Origin: Deltaproteobacteria bacterium
Lineage (GTDB): Bacteria > Desulfobacterota > Desulfuromonadia > Desulfuromonadales > JAAYDE01
Direction: 5' to 3'
Length of the DNA stretch: 64,000 bases
Assembly: GCA_016934985.1 (NCBI GenBank)
Contig: JAFGRU010000053.1
Span: 1 to 64,000 of the forward strand
This document shows, one piece after another, positions 41,876 through 51,816 of this stretch (positions are counted from its first letter, which is position 1; every line of letters starts with the position of its first letter). Position numbers and translations under genes: made by a program. Below the pieces are notes generated by a model. It was not told where the DNA came from. It was given only the letters and a program-made list of their open reading frames with translations, and made no database searches.

Positions 41876-43768
41876 TTACATAACGTAAAGCCGCATATTG
41901 GTGTCCAGGGTGCGCTCGCGGCCGTCCTGGAGCTTGATGGTGGCTTTAATGCGCACACTTTCGAGCTCAGTGTAAAGCGCCTCTACTATTTCCTGATATT
42001 TCTCTTCGATGAAGTCACGGCGCACCTTGCGGGTCCGGGTCAGTTCGCCGTCGTCTGCGTCGAGTTCCTTGTAAAGGAGAACGAATTTTTTGACAGGCGT
42101 TTCGGGCGGCAATTCGGCGTTGACCTTTTTCACCTCATTCGCCACCAGGCCGTAAATTTCACTCTTGGCGGACAGATCGGTGTAGGTCGTATAGCCGATT
42201 TTGTTGTTTTCCGCCCACTTGCCGACAATCTCCATATCTATATTGAGAATCAGGGTGATGTAATCGCGCTGATTGCCGACGGTCACCGCTTCCTTGACGT
42301 AAGGGCTGAACTTGATTTTGTTTTCGATGAATTGCGGCGAAAAGCGGGTGCCGTCATTCAGGTGCATGAGATCCTTCATGCGGTCGATGACCACCAGCTT
42401 GCCGTTGTCGTCAAAATAGCCGGCATCCCCCGAATAGAGCCAGCCATCGACAATGGTCTCTTCTTTGGCGTGGCGGCTTGTGTAATAGCCGACAAAAACA
42501 GCATCGCTTTTGGAAATAATCTCGCCTTCTTCGGTGATGCGGATTTCGGTGCCGCGAATGGGGCTGCCCACGGAGGTGAAATCGATGTCGTCATTACGGT
42601 GGATGCAGCTGATTCCCGAGATTTCCGTCTGGCCGTAAATCTGCTTGAGGTTGACGCCCAGGGCGTGGAAAAACTTGAACGTGTCAGGTCCGAGGGCAGC
42701 GCCGCCTGTCATGGCGCTGCGCAAAAAGGAGAAGCCGAGGCGCTCTTTCAGTTTGCGGAAAAGCACCAGGTAAGAAAATTTGTAGGTCAGCATCAGGCCC
42801 AAGCCGGGCTTGGTTTTATTGAATTTGTATTCCGCATAGCGATAGCCCACGGGGAGCAGAGTACGGTAAACGAAACGTTTGACGGCCGAAGCATCCATGA
42901 TCTTGACCTGGACGGAGGAGGCCATGTTCTCCCAGACGCGCGGCGGTGAAAAGACGAAATGGGGGCCGACTTCTTTCATGTCGGCCTGCATGGTCTCGGC
43001 GCTTTCCGGGAAGTTGACGGTGAAGCCGAAGCGCAGGGCACTGACCACGCACATCATCTGCTCCCCCATCCAGGGCAGGGGCAGAAATGAGACGAATTCG
43101 TCCTCGGGGTACTTGGGGTCGGCTTCCGCCAGGCTTTCGGTCATGAACAGCAGGTTGCGGTGGGTCAGCATGGCCAGCTTCGGCTTGCCGGTGGTCCCCG
43201 AGGTGGTGCACATGACGGCGATGTCGTCCATGGTCAGAGCTGCGATTTTCTCTTCCAGGTAGGCATCCACCTTTTTGGTGTCGACCTCGAAAGCAGCAAT
43301 GGCATCCTCGAAATAGATGAGGATGTCCTGGTCGTACTGGTACATGCCGCGGTCGTCGTAATAGACGATTTTGCGGATGCGCGGCAGTTCGTCGAGGATA
43401 TCGAGTGCCTTGTCAACCTGTTCCTGGTCCTCGCCAACCATGATGGTCGAATCCGAAGCCTGAAGCAGGTACTGGACTTCTGCCGTCACCGAATCCTGGT
43501 AGATGCCGATAGGTACGGCACCTAGTAGCTGGGCGGCCAGTTCGGCAATGACCCACTCCGGCTTGTTGTCGCCGATGATGGAGATGTTTTCGCCCTTTTT
43601 TAGGCCAAGGGATTCGAAATACATTGCCAGGCGGACGATCTTGGCCGCGTATTCCTCCCAGTTGGTTTCCTGCCAGATGCCGTAATCCTTCTCCCGCAGG
43701 GCGGTTTTTTTGGGGTTTTTGCGGAGGTTCTCAAGGATGTAATAGGGAAGGGTTTTGTTCAGATCCAT
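41876..43768 (-). CDS. Long-chain fatty acid / aryl-CoA synthetase (AMP-forming)
   Basis: A 630-residue adenylate-forming enzyme of the FadD15/long-chain type. Its core motifs are TTSGTTGKPKLAMLTH near residue 187 (P-loop), YGQTEISGISCIHR near 390 and YSGDAGYFDDNGKLVVIDRMKD near 450. It joins CoA to a carboxylic acid using ATP. It overlaps livG by 10 bases, an unusual placement between transporter genes that implies it traps the imported acid as its CoA ester. GGGGAGG precedes the ATG. Confidence 0.88.
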   Translation of the reverse strand: MDLNKTLPYYILENLRKNPKKTALREKDYGIWQETNWEEYAAKIVRLAMYFESLGLKKGENISIIGDNKPEWVIAELAAQLLGAVPIGIYQDSVTAEVQYLLQASDSTIMVGEDQEQVDKALDILDELPRIRKIVYYDDRGMYQYDQDILIYFEDAIAAFEVDTKKVDAYLEEKIAALTMDDIAVMCTTSGTTGKPKLAMLTHRNLLFMTESLAEADPKYPEDEFVSFLPLPWMGEQMMCVVSALRFGFTVNFPESAETMQADMKEVGPHFVFSPPRVWENMASSVQVKIMDASAVKRFVYRTLLPVGYRYAEYKFNKTKPGLGLMLTYKFSYLVLFRKLKERLGFSFLRSAMTGGAALGPDTFKFFHALGVNLKQIYGQTEISGISCIHRNDDIDFTSVGSPIRGTEIRITEEGEIISKSDAVFVGYYTSRHAKEETIVDGWLYSGDAGYFDDNGKLVVIDRMKDLMHLNDGTRFSPQFIENKIKFSPYVKEAVTVGNQRDYITLILNIDMEIVGKWAENNKIGYTTYTDLSAKSEIYGLVANEVKKVNAELPPETPVKKFVLLYKELDADDGELTRTRKVRRDFIEEKYQEIVEALYTELESVRIKATIKLQDGRERTLDTNMRLYVM

Positions 43769-44538
43769 TTTTCCTCCCCGAGATAGGCAGATAAAACCTT
43801 AGGATTGACGGCAACCTCTTTGGGTATCCCCTCGCAGATTTTTTCCCCGAAATCAATAGCTACCACGCGGTGGGAGAGATCCATGACCACCTTCATGTCG
43901 TGTTCAATGAGAATGACCGTGATACCCCTCTCTTCATTGAGATCGATGATGTAGCGGGCCATGTCTTCGGTCTCTTCGGTGTTCATCCCGGCCATGGGCT
44001 CGTCGAGAAGCAGCAGGCGCGGCTCCAGGCACATGGCGCGGGCCAGCTCGACCCGTTTCTGGAGACCGTAGGAGAGCTCGTAGACGTATTTTTTGCGAAT
44101 GTGGGTCAGTTCGAGAAAGTCGATCACCTCTTCGACCTTGCGGCGGTGGGCCACCTCTTCCCGGCGGGTTTTGCCGAACCAGACAATGGACGAAAGTAGC
44201 CCGTAATTCATTTTCAGATGGCGGGAGAGCATGAGGTTGTCGAGAACCGTCATCCCCTTGAACAGCTCAAGGTTTTGGAAGGTCCGGACAATGCCCTTGA
44301 GGGGCCGCTTGTGCACGGGGATACGGGTGATATCGCCCCCTTCGAAAAGGATGGCGCCTTTGTCCGGCGGATAGATGCCGGTAATGGTATTGAGAATGCT
44401 GGTTTTGCCGGCGCCGTTGGGGCCGATGATGGAAAAGATTTCTCCCTCGTTGACATGGAAACTGACCCCTGCAATTGCCATGATGCCGCCGAAGCTGAGG
44501 TAGACATTTTTGACATTCAGAAAATTTTGCTTTTCCAT
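43759..44538 (-). CDS. livG: Liv-type ABC transporter ATP-binding protein LivG
   Basis: A 259-residue ATPase with Walker A GPNGAGKTSILN near residue 39, signature LSYGLQKRVELARAM near 160, Walker B LLLLDEPMAGM and switch IEHDMKVVMD. It is the first gene of the seven-gene operon and pairs with LivF. A consensus-like sigma70 promoter lies about 30 bases upstream. Confidence 0.93.
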   Translation of the reverse strand: MEKQNFLNVKNVYLSFGGIMAIAGVSFHVNEGEIFSIIGPNGAGKTSILNTITGIYPPDKGAILFEGGDITRIPVHKRPLKGIVRTFQNLELFKGMTVLDNLMLSRHLKMNYGLLSSIVWFGKTRREEVAHRRKVEEVIDFLELTHIRKKYVYELSYGLQKRVELARAMCLEPRLLLLDEPMAGMNTEETEDMARYIIDLNEERGITVILIEHDMKVVMDLSHRVVAIDFGEKICEGIPKEVAVNPKVLSAYLGEEKWI

Positions 44539-44567
44539 AAAAAAACCTTAGATCAATTTAGAACGGC

Positions 44568-44595
44568 AGTATAAAGAATCGTTCCTGAATGTCAA
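44568..44595 (-). promoter_or_regulatory. sigma70 promoter of the liv/acyl-CoA ligase operon
   Basis: TTGACA (44590-44595) and TATACT (44568-44573) on the minus strand are 16 bases apart, close to consensus. A GAACG...CGTTC inverted repeat (44561-44565 and 44580-44584) overlaps the -10 and spacer and could bind a repressor. Confidence 0.7.
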
Positions 44596-44911
44596 TGGAA
44601 TATCCAGTAAGGTTGGGGTGTTTGGATTCTATGCGACTATTATCTATATGTCAAAAAACGGTTTTTATTCTCTTTTTAACCAAAAGTATTTTTTAGAAAA
44701 AGGTTTTAAAAATCATCACCAAAAATTTTTTAGAAAATTTCCCCGGCCCGGGATGTTTGACTTTTGAGTTTAGCATGGGGCTGGGAAAAAGTTTATTAAT
44801 CAAATGGGAAAAAGTTAAAAAATTTTGATTTTGGCCTTAAATTTGCTTTAATTTGTAAACATTTAGGTTCTGTTTGGCAATGTTTTAATTATCCTCTCGA
44901 GGTCGGGCACA
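44596..44911. other. AT-rich divergent intergenic region
   Basis: This gap separates livG from the divergent diguanylate cyclase gene. It has long A/T runs and no open frame or hairpin that I recognise; the cyclase promoter presumably lies in 44800-44890. Confidence 0.4.
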
Positions 44912-46009
44912 ATGAATCCCGCGGTGGCAAAAATTTCCAGTGGCATTTCTTTTTCAGTAGAAGAGTATACCTCTTTGCGAAGAACGATTGTGGAACTGGA
45001 AAAAGAAAATGCCGAACTTCGTGATTTTTGTCGGGGTTTGAGTCAGGCTCAGGAAGGGCTTGAGATGGTCCTGGGGGAAACCAACCGGAAGCTTCTCGAA
45101 GGCGAAATGCTTGCCATGGAGTTGGGGCGGGTTTTTTCCGTTGCTTCGGATGCGACCTGCGTGGTGCGTGATGATCACCTGGTAGTGCGCGCCAATGATG
45201 CCATGTTGAGGTTTTTGAACAAAAGCGAAGACGAGGTGATAGGCAGGGAAATTTCCGGTTTGTTGAAGGGTATTCTCAATCGAAAATTCATCGTGCAGTT
45301 TATGGCCATGCTGGAAAAAGGAGTGGCGCTGGAAAATGACATGGAACGCCGCTGTTCAGCCGGGAAAACCGAGCACTTTGTTGTTTCAACCCTACCGCTG
45401 GTGACCATCGATGGCTCGCCGGGAGCTGTTGCTCGTTTTCAAAATATCACCAGCCGTAAATGTGCGGAACTGGCCCTGGAAAAAGCCAATAATGAACTGG
45501 AGAGGCTGGCTTGTATTGATGGCTTGACGCAGCTTTTCAATCGGCGTTGCTTTGATGACAATCTGGACAGGGAATGGAAAAGAATGTTCCGGGATGGGAA
45601 GTCGCTGTCTCTGGTTTTGTGTGATATCGATTTTTTCAAGAGGTATAATGATTTCTATGGCCACCAAGAGGGGGACGATTGCCTTTGTCAGGTGGCGAAG
45701 GCTCTTGGCGCATGTGTCAAACGTCCTGCTGATCTGGCGGCCCGTTACGGCGGGGAGGAGTTTGTCCTGCTGCTTCCCGATACTCCGGTGGAGGGCGCGA
45801 TCGTCCTTGCTGAAAAGGTCCGCCGGGAAGTTGAAACACTGGGATTGCCCCATGCCGCTTCAGAAATTGCTCCGGTTGTTACCCTCAGCCTTGGTGTTGC
45901 TTCCCTTATGCCATCTTCGGGAAAAACCGCCAAGGAGCTTGTCCGTGCCGCGGATGAGGCCCTCTACCTGGCCAAACAACAGGGCCGCAACCGCTTTGTC
46001 TGCGCTTAA
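44912..46009 (+). CDS. PAS-GGDEF diguanylate cyclase
   Basis: A 365-residue cytosolic protein: an N-terminal coiled coil (residues 18-60), a PAS domain (about 65-185; FSVASDATCVVRDDHLVVRA), then a GGDEF domain (about 200-365). The active site RYGGEEFVLLLPD is intact, and the product-inhibition I-site RPAD lies exactly five residues before GGEEF, so it should make cyclic di-GMP and be feedback inhibited. The PAS domain would sense a small molecule or redox signal. It stands alone. Confidence 0.93.
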   Translation: MNPAVAKISSGISFSVEEYTSLRRTIVELEKENAELRDFCRGLSQAQEGLEMVLGETNRKLLEGEMLAMELGRVFSVASDATCVVRDDHLVVRANDAMLRFLNKSEDEVIGREISGLLKGILNRKFIVQFMAMLEKGVALENDMERRCSAGKTEHFVVSTLPLVTIDGSPGAVARFQNITSRKCAELALEKANNELERLACIDGLTQLFNRRCFDDNLDREWKRMFRDGKSLSLVLCDIDFFKRYNDFYGHQEGDDCLCQVAKALGACVKRPADLAARYGGEEFVLLLPDTPVEGAIVLAEKVRREVETLGLPHAASEIAPVVTLSLGVASLMPSSGKTAKELVRAADEALYLAKQQGRNRFVCA

Positions 46010-46068
46010 CTCCTGCATTTCCCCCTCCGATATTTATCCACCTCAGATGTAGCCTATCGAAGACGACG

Positions 46069-48240
46069 CTATTTTTTAAGCAGCCTGAGCCCATTGGAAA
46101 CAACCAACAGGGAAGCCCCCATGTCGGCGGCAATGGCAAGCCACAGGGATACGTCCCCCAGGAAAGCAAAAGCCAAAAAAATCAATTTCACCCCAAGGGC
46201 AAAGCCAATATTCTGTTGGATGATTTTCAACGTCCGGCGTGAGTGGCGGACAAGCCAGGGAATTTTGGACAGGTCATCTGCCATGAGGGCGATATCCGCC
46301 GTTTCAATGGCGGCATCCGTTCCCATGGCGCCCATGGCGATTCCGAAGGTGGCGGCTGCCATGGCCGGCGCATCATTGACCCCGTCACCCACCATGGCGA
46401 CCTGCCCGTGTTCCCTGGTCAGTTCAGCCACGGCCTCCACCTTGTCCTCGGGAAGAAGTTCGGCGCGATATTCATCCACGCCTGCCAGTTCAGCCACGGC
46501 CCGGGCTGTAGTGGCATTGTCGCCGGTTAGCATCATGATCGGGCGGATGCCAAGATTATGCAGGTCATCCACCAGCCCCCGGGATTCGTCCCGCAAGCCG
46601 TCGGCGATGCTGATAAGCCCGCAGACATGCTCCTCGTGCCCGAGGGCCACCACGGAATGACCGGCATCCTCCATGGTTTCCGCTTTTTCATGGACCTCCG
46701 GGGTTTCTTCACCCACTTCTTCCATAAAGCGGTGGCTGCCGATCCAGAAACGGCGGCCGTCCATGTCGGCTTGGGCTCCCTTGCCTCTAAACACCTGAAA
46801 GTTTTCTGCCTTAAGGGGGGAGATAAACCCCTCCTGGGAAGCTTTGTGGAGGATGGCCCGTGCCAGCGGGTGGTCACTGTGGGTTTCCAGAGCGGCGGCC
46901 CTGGCCAGAATTTCGGCTTCGCTATGGTCGTGAAAGGGAACAATGTGCTGGACCTCCGGCTCTCCCCTGGTGAGGGTGCCGGTTTTATCGAGGGCCAGGG
47001 CGCGGATGCGGCCAGCCGCTTCCAGATACATGCCTCCTTTGATCAGTACGCCGTTGCGGGCAGCGGCTGTTAAACTTGAAACCACGCTGACCGGCGTGGA
47101 GATGACCAGCGCACAGGGACAGGCAATGACAAGAATGACCAGGGCCCGATAGAACCAATCGATCCAGCCGCCGGCCAGAAACAACGGTGGCAGGAGGGCA
47201 ACACCCAGGGCCAGAAGAATCATGGCGGGGGTGTAGCGGCGGGCGAATTTTTCCACCCATTGTTCGCTGGGAGCCCGCCTGGCCTGGGCATCCTGGACCA
47301 GATGGATGATTCTCGCCAAAACCGTATCGTCTGCCGGGCGGGTGACCTCAAATTCCAGGGCGCCGTCGCCGTTAATGGTGCCTGCGAACAATTCGTCTCC
47401 GGGCTCTTTCTCCACGGGAATGGACTCGCCGGTGATGGGGGCCTGGTTGACAGCGGAAAAACCTTTTAAAACGATGCCGTCAAGGGGGATTTTTTCTCCC
47501 GGACGGACCAGTGCAGTCACTCCGAGCGGAACGCTCTCGACCGGTTTTTCCATGATGTCGCCGTCATTGGGGCAGATATAGCGGGCCGTGTTCGGGGTCA
47601 GGGCCATGAGAGCACTGATGGCCCGCCGGGCGCGGCCGACGCTCCAATGTTCCAGGAGCAGGGCCAGGGCAAAGAGGAAGGCCACCGAGGCGGCCTCGAA
47701 CCATTCCCCGATGAGCATGGCTCCGATGACAGCAAGGGTCATGAGAAAATTCATATCAGGACGCAGCCTGCGGGCGGCGAAGATGGCTTTGGGAATGACG
47801 AACCATGCGCCGCTGATGACCGCACCGGAATAGAAAACAAGACTGGCAAGGGGGAGGGAATGGGCCTTCTGATCGTTCCCGGCAGTCAACGCTTCCACCA
47901 GGCTGCCATGTAAAATCCAGTGGCTTAAAAAGCCGCTGAGCAGAAAGAGGCCGCTGATGATAACCATAATAAGACGGCTATGGCGTTGCCATAAGGATTC
48001 CTGAGGCTCCGGGGCCTTTCCTCCGTCCCAGGGTTGGGCTTTCATGCCGGTTTCGGCGACGGCGCTTATGATGCCTTGCGGAGTGATCCGGCCGGGATCG
48101 TAAGAGGTAATCATGCGGTTGTTGAGAATATCGAAATCCAGCTCCAGTATGCCATCCCGGCTGGCGACGGCCTTCTTGAGGGTCGCCACTTCTTCGCCGC
48201 AGCAAAGGCCGGTTATTTTAAAGGATGTTTTGGAACCCAT
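46069..48240 (-). CDS. P1B-type heavy-metal ATPase (ZntA/CadA-like)
   Basis: A 723-residue ATPase with one N-terminal HMA-like domain in which the usual CxxC is CCGEE (ITGLCCGEEVATLKK), transmembrane helices, the CPC motif IACPCALVISTPVS, phosphorylation site DKTGTLTRGE near 415 and the hinge GDGVNDAPAMA. The CPCALVISTP wording and the CCxEE motif fit zinc/cadmium/lead exporters (P1B-2) rather than copper pumps. It is the last gene of the copper operon, starting 6 bases after the periplasmic protein gene. Confidence 0.88.
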   Translation of the reverse strand: MGSKTSFKITGLCCGEEVATLKKAVASRDGILELDFDILNNRMITSYDPGRITPQGIISAVAETGMKAQPWDGGKAPEPQESLWQRHSRLIMVIISGLFLLSGFLSHWILHGSLVEALTAGNDQKAHSLPLASLVFYSGAVISGAWFVIPKAIFAARRLRPDMNFLMTLAVIGAMLIGEWFEAASVAFLFALALLLEHWSVGRARRAISALMALTPNTARYICPNDGDIMEKPVESVPLGVTALVRPGEKIPLDGIVLKGFSAVNQAPITGESIPVEKEPGDELFAGTINGDGALEFEVTRPADDTVLARIIHLVQDAQARRAPSEQWVEKFARRYTPAMILLALGVALLPPLFLAGGWIDWFYRALVILVIACPCALVISTPVSVVSSLTAAARNGVLIKGGMYLEAAGRIRALALDKTGTLTRGEPEVQHIVPFHDHSEAEILARAAALETHSDHPLARAILHKASQEGFISPLKAENFQVFRGKGAQADMDGRRFWIGSHRFMEEVGEETPEVHEKAETMEDAGHSVVALGHEEHVCGLISIADGLRDESRGLVDDLHNLGIRPIMMLTGDNATTARAVAELAGVDEYRAELLPEDKVEAVAELTREHGQVAMVGDGVNDAPAMAAATFGIAMGAMGTDAAIETADIALMADDLSKIPWLVRHSRRTLKIIQQNIGFALGVKLIFLAFAFLGDVSLWLAIAADMGASLLVVSNGLRLLKK

Positions 48241-48246
48241 GACACC

Positions 48247-48765
48247 TTACCTTCTTCTCCAGCCGCTCCAGTAGGGAAAGCCGTTTTCATCGCGCAGCTT
48301 GAGGATATTGTCCCCTTTTTTGACCTCATTGGCCATGATGGCTTTATCTCCGTTGAACGGAATTTTTCCTTGCTCCGGGTTGGAAGTTTTCCAGCCCATA
48401 TGGGAATAGGTTTCGAAATTGATGAGTGAACCGGTAACCTCGACCGGGTCGCCGGGCTGCAGCTTGACATCCTGGTTTTCGATATACCATGCCGGCCCCA
48501 GATGAACGGAGAAATTCTCTTTTTCGGTTTTCAAAATCAGATGGACGCCCTGCGACATGCCGTTCCTCGGGGTAAAGGTGTCAATGCTGGCAATTTCACC
48601 CTTGAAGGTTTCAAGGGCGGCGTGATCATACATTTGGCAGTAGCCGCCCATGGGGCCCCATCCGCCGCTTCCTCTCCACATCATGCCATGGTTATGGGCG
48701 ACAGCGCTCAACGCCCAGAATCCCGTGAGAAGCAGAATAAATAAGGAAATTAGTGTGGTTTTCAT
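48247..48765 (-). CDS. Periplasmic Met/His-rich protein, probably metal-binding
   Basis: A 172-residue protein from ATG 48765, with GGAGGG upstream; the longer frame to 48924 is unsupported because the preceding gene ends at 48785. It has a signal peptide (MKTTLISLFILLLTGFWALS, cleavage near VAHN), a His/Met/Gly-rich stretch (HNHGMMWRGSGG, MGGYCQMYDH), then a beta-rich domain (GEIASIDTFTPRNGMSQGVH) resembling small OB-type periplasmic domains. Its operon position suggests copper binding or delivery; that is inference. Confidence 0.75.
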   Translation of the reverse strand: MKTTLISLFILLLTGFWALSAVAHNHGMMWRGSGGWGPMGGYCQMYDHAALETFKGEIASIDTFTPRNGMSQGVHLILKTEKENFSVHLGPAWYIENQDVKLQPGDPVEVTGSLINFETYSHMGWKTSNPEQGKIPFNGDKAIMANEVKKGDNILKLRDENGFPYWSGWRRR

Positions 48766-48784
48766 TTTTCCCTCCGTTGCTGAT

Positions 48785-48958
48785 TTATGGTTGTTTCGGG
48801 TTTTCCATCTTTTCGGCGATTTTTTCAACGGCTTTGACCAGCCGTACACCAAGGAAGAGAAGATAAATGACAAACACGATCCAAAGAATTCCGGATATGA
48901 ACGGGAAAAACATAAATCCCTCATATCCTCCGCCTGCTACCATGTGTCCACCCCACAT
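48785..48958 (-). CDS. 57-residue membrane protein of the metal operon
   Basis: A very short gene: ATG 48958 with AAGGAG eight bases upstream, TAA at 48785. It starts MWGGHMVAGGGYEGFMFFPF, with one His and several Met residues, then one transmembrane helix (GILWIVFVIYLLFLGVRLV) and a charged amphipathic tail (KAVEKIAEKMENPKQP). Small single-helix proteins with Gly/Met/Trp/His-rich N-termini often accompany copper-resistance genes. The stop is 20 bases before the next start, so it is part of the operon. Confidence 0.75.
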   Translation of the reverse strand: MWGGHMVAGGGYEGFMFFPFISGILWIVFVIYLLFLGVRLVKAVEKIAEKMENPKQP

Positions 48959-49017
48959 ATCGATCTCCTTTTCCGTAAGCTTGTTTTTAATGATTGGGTT
49001 GAGTTTACTTTAAAAGC

Positions 49018-49245
49018 CTAGTGGCATTTGGGTTTGGTGTTCCCGTAGGTTTTGTGGTTTTCATCTGCCAATCTGTCGAGAAATCTTTTAAAAAAACCTT
49101 TTTTCGCAGTTTTCAAACCGGCTTTTTCCTCAAAAGATTCCTTGCATTTTTCTGAACAGAAATAGAAGGTTTCATGGTCGAGATGAACCAGATGCCCGGC
49201 TTTTTCCTCGCTGACCTCCATACCGCAAACAGGATCTTTATGCAT
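49018..49245 (-). CDS. YHS-domain protein
   Basis: A 75-residue protein whose first 45 residues are a YHS domain: DPVCGMEVSEEKAGHLVHLD, then TFYFCSEKCKESFEE, with the Cys residues that bind metal in this family. A basic tail ends KPKCH. YHS domains are common appendages or partners of copper ATPases and probably hand over or sense copper. It lies 45 bases downstream of copA with AAGGAGG before the ATG. Confidence 0.9.
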   Translation of the reverse strand: MHKDPVCGMEVSEEKAGHLVHLDHETFYFCSEKCKESFEEKAGLKTAKKGFFKRFLDRLADENHKTYGNTKPKCH

Positions 49246-49290
49246 GTTGCCTCCTTCCCACGGGAAGTTATCCCGCTTTTTGTGAAACTT

Positions 49291-51750
49291 TTATACTCTG
49301 GCCCGGCGCAGCCGCAGGCTGTTGCTGACGACCGTCACTGAGCTGAAAGCCATGGCAAAGGCTGCGGCGATGGGGTGAAGTTCACGCAGCCAGATGGTCA
49401 TGTCGGGTATGACGGCCAGTGCTCCGGCGGCAACCGGAATGAGGATGACGTTGTAGGCAAAGGCCCAGAACAGGTTCTGTTTGATGGTTCTCATGGTTGC
49501 CCGGCTCAGCCGGATGGATTTAGCGACACCCCTCAGATCGCCGCTGGTCAGGGTAATGCCGGCAGCCTCCATGGCGACATCGGCTCCGGTGCCGATGGCG
49601 ATGCCGACGTCGGCCTGGGCCAGGGCCGGAGCATCGTTGATGCCGTCACCGACCATAGCCACGATCTTTCCTTCTTTTTGCAATTTTTCAAGGTTGCCTG
49701 CTTTGTCGGCGGGCAATACCTCGGCCAGGATGCGGTCAACCCCGACCTCCCGAGCGATGGCTTGGGCTGTTGCCTGATTGTCCCCGGTCATCATGACCAC
49801 CTCCAGACCCATGGTTTTAAGGGTGGCGATGGCTTCCCGGGAACTTTCTTTCAAGGTGTCGGCAATGCCGATCACAGCTTCCGCCTTGCCGTCGACGGCC
49901 ATCCACATGGCGGTTTTGGCCTCTTTTTCCAACCTTTCGGCCTCGGTTTCCAGCCCGTTGAGAGCGATATTTTCGTTTTTCATGAGCCTCAGGTTGCCGA
50001 GCACCACTTTTTTCCCGTCAACCTCGGCAGAGACACCGTGGCCGGCAATGGCCCTGAAACCATCAGGATTGCTCAATCTGGAACCTTTTTCTTCGGCAGC
50101 CCGGACAATGGCTTCGCCCAAAGGGTGTTCGGAACCACGTTCAACAGAGGCTGCCAACTGGAGAATGCCGGTCTCGGGATCATCGTTTTCGGAGGGGGTT
50201 TGGCCGTCCGCGATTACTACATCGGTAACCGCCGGTTCGCCCCTGGTGATGGTGCCGGTTTTATCCAGAACAACGGCCTGCAGGGCATGAGCGCGTTCCA
50301 GGGAAGCGCTGTTTTTGAAGAGAATTCCCTGACCTGCTCCCTTGCCCATGCCTACTACGATGGCCGTAGGCGTGGCCAGGCCGAGGGCGCAGGGGCAGGC
50401 AATAACCAGAACAGCGATGAGGCGGATAAGGGCAGGGGTGAAGCCGGCTCCGGCGAGCAGCCAGATGGCAAAGGTGAGCACGGCAATGACAATGATCGCA
50501 GGAACAAAAACGGCCGCGACCTTATCGGCAAGCGCCTGGATGGGGGCTTTGGAGCCCTGGGCCTCTTCCACCAGGCGAACGATCTGGGCGAGGGCGGTCT
50601 CTCTGCCCACTTTAGTGGCTTCAAATTTAAGCCGTCCCTCTTTGTTGAGGGTGGCCCCGATAACCTCGTCGCCGGTCTTTTTGTCTACCGGCAGGCTTTC
50701 CCCGGTCAGCAAGGCCTCATCCACGGCGGATTGGCCGTCTATGATTGTGCCATCCACGGGGATTTTTTCCCCGGGGCGGACAATTACCACGTCCCCAACT
50801 TTTACCTGATCGGCGGGAATATCGATCTCTTTCCCGTCCCGCTCAATACGGGCAGTTTTTGCCTGAAGCCCCATCAGGGCTTTGATGGCTTCACTGGTTT
50901 TGCCTTTGGCCCTGACCTCAAGCAGTTTCCCGATTTTAATCAGGGTGATGATGGCCGCCGAGGTTTCGAAATAGACGTGTCCCCCCAGCAAGCCCGTGGT
51001 AATGACAATGGAGTAGAAGTAGGCCACCGAGGAACCCAGGGCGACAAGGACATCCATGTTGGCGGACCTGTTGCGCAGACTCTTCCAGCCACCGACATAA
51101 TAGTCCCTGCCGGTATAGAACTGGACTGGAGTGGCAAGCAGCCAGAAAAGGACATTGACCCAGGGCGCGTGAGCCCAGACCCCCACCAGACCAAAATCAC
51201 GTGCCATGCTGAGGATGAAGAGGGGCAGGGTGAATAACACACCGATCCACAACTTATGGGTCTGATCACGAATTTCGTCTTCACGGGCCTTTTTCTCGGC
51301 ATCCACCATGTCTTCTTCCGAGTCGGCCTGAACCACCCCGTAGCCGGCCCTCTCGATGGCGGCGACCATGTCGGCCCGCGAGGCCACACTTGAAATATAG
51401 CGGACCGTCGCTTTTTCGTTGGCAAAGTTGAGCCCGGCTTCGAGAATGCCCGGCACCTTTTGCAGGAGGGCGCGTTCGATAGTTTTCGCGCAATTGGAGC
51501 ATGTCATCCCGGTAACGGCAAGTTCAAGGGTGGCGCTTGGTACCTTGAAGCCTGCCTCCGTAATGCGGTCGACCATGGCCGGGATCGCGGCGACAGTTGG
51601 ATCGTAGCTCACAGAAGCCTTTTCCGTGCTCAAATTGACTGAAACAGTGCTCACTCCGGCTAACTTCTTAATATTGTTTTCAACCTTGCCCGCACAAGTG
51701 GCGCAATGCATTCCCCGTACGGGAAGGGCGATTTGCTTTTGGGCAGCCAT
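49291..51750 (-). CDS. copA: Copper-exporting P1B-1 ATPase
   Basis: An 819-residue ATPase with two N-terminal heavy-metal-associated domains ([14 protein letters not shown] at residue 13 and [14 protein letters not shown] near 81), eight expected transmembrane helices, the copper-type CPC motif [12 protein letters not shown] near 450, phosphorylation site [10 protein letters not shown] near 498, the HP motif SEHPLGEAI and [14 protein letters not shown] near 705. It pumps Cu(I) from the cytoplasm into the periplasm. It follows csoR by 66 bases and is its clearest regulatory target. Confidence 0.95.
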   Translation of the reverse strand: MAAQKQIALPVRGMHCATCAGKVENNIKKLAGVSTVSVNLSTEKASVSYDPTVAAIPAMVDRITEAGFKVPSATLELAVTGMTCSNCAKTIERALLQKVPGILEAGLNFANEKATVRYISSVASRADMVAAIERAGYGVVQADSEEDMVDAEKKAREDEIRDQTHKLWIGVLFTLPLFILSMARDFGLVGVWAHAPWVNVLFWLLATPVQFYTGRDYYVGGWKSLRNRSANMDVLVALGSSVAYFYSIVITTGLLGGHVYFETSAAIITLIKIGKLLEVRAKGKTSEAIKALMGLQAKTARIERDGKEIDIPADQVKVGDVVIVRPGEKIPVDGTIIDGQSAVDEALLTGESLPVDKKTGDEVIGATLNKEGRLKFEATKVGRETALAQIVRLVEEAQGSKAPIQALADKVAAVFVPAIIVIAVLTFAIWLLAGAGFTPALIRLIAVLVIACPCALGLATPTAIVVGMGKGAGQGILFKNSASLERAHALQAVVLDKTGTITRGEPAVTDVVIADGQTPSENDDPETGILQLAASVERGSEHPLGEAIVRAAEEKGSRLSNPDGFRAIAGHGVSAEVDGKKVVLGNLRLMKNENIALNGLETEAERLEKEAKTAMWMAVDGKAEAVIGIADTLKESSREAIATLKTMGLEVVMMTGDNQATAQAIAREVGVDRILAEVLPADKAGNLEKLQKEGKIVAMVGDGINDAPALAQADVGIAIGTGADVAMEAAGITLTSGDLRGVAKSIRLSRATMRTIKQNLFWAFAYNVILIPVAAGALAVIPDMTIWLRELHPIAAAFAMAFSSVTVVSNSLRLRRARV

Positions 51751-51816
51751 AAAACACCTCTTTTGCTGGGGTTATAAATTTCTTTACCGGCCGCATGGTA
51801 GGTAATTACCAAAATT

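Noticed and set aside
41618-42949. Long plus-strand open frame (443 codons) opposite the acyl-CoA synthetase
   Set aside because: The minus strand encodes a complete adenylate-forming enzyme; the plus frame has no recognisable domain or start signal.
49375-51237. 620-codon plus-strand open frame opposite copA
   Set aside because: Gly/Asp-rich composition is typical of an antisense shadow; copA is unmistakable.
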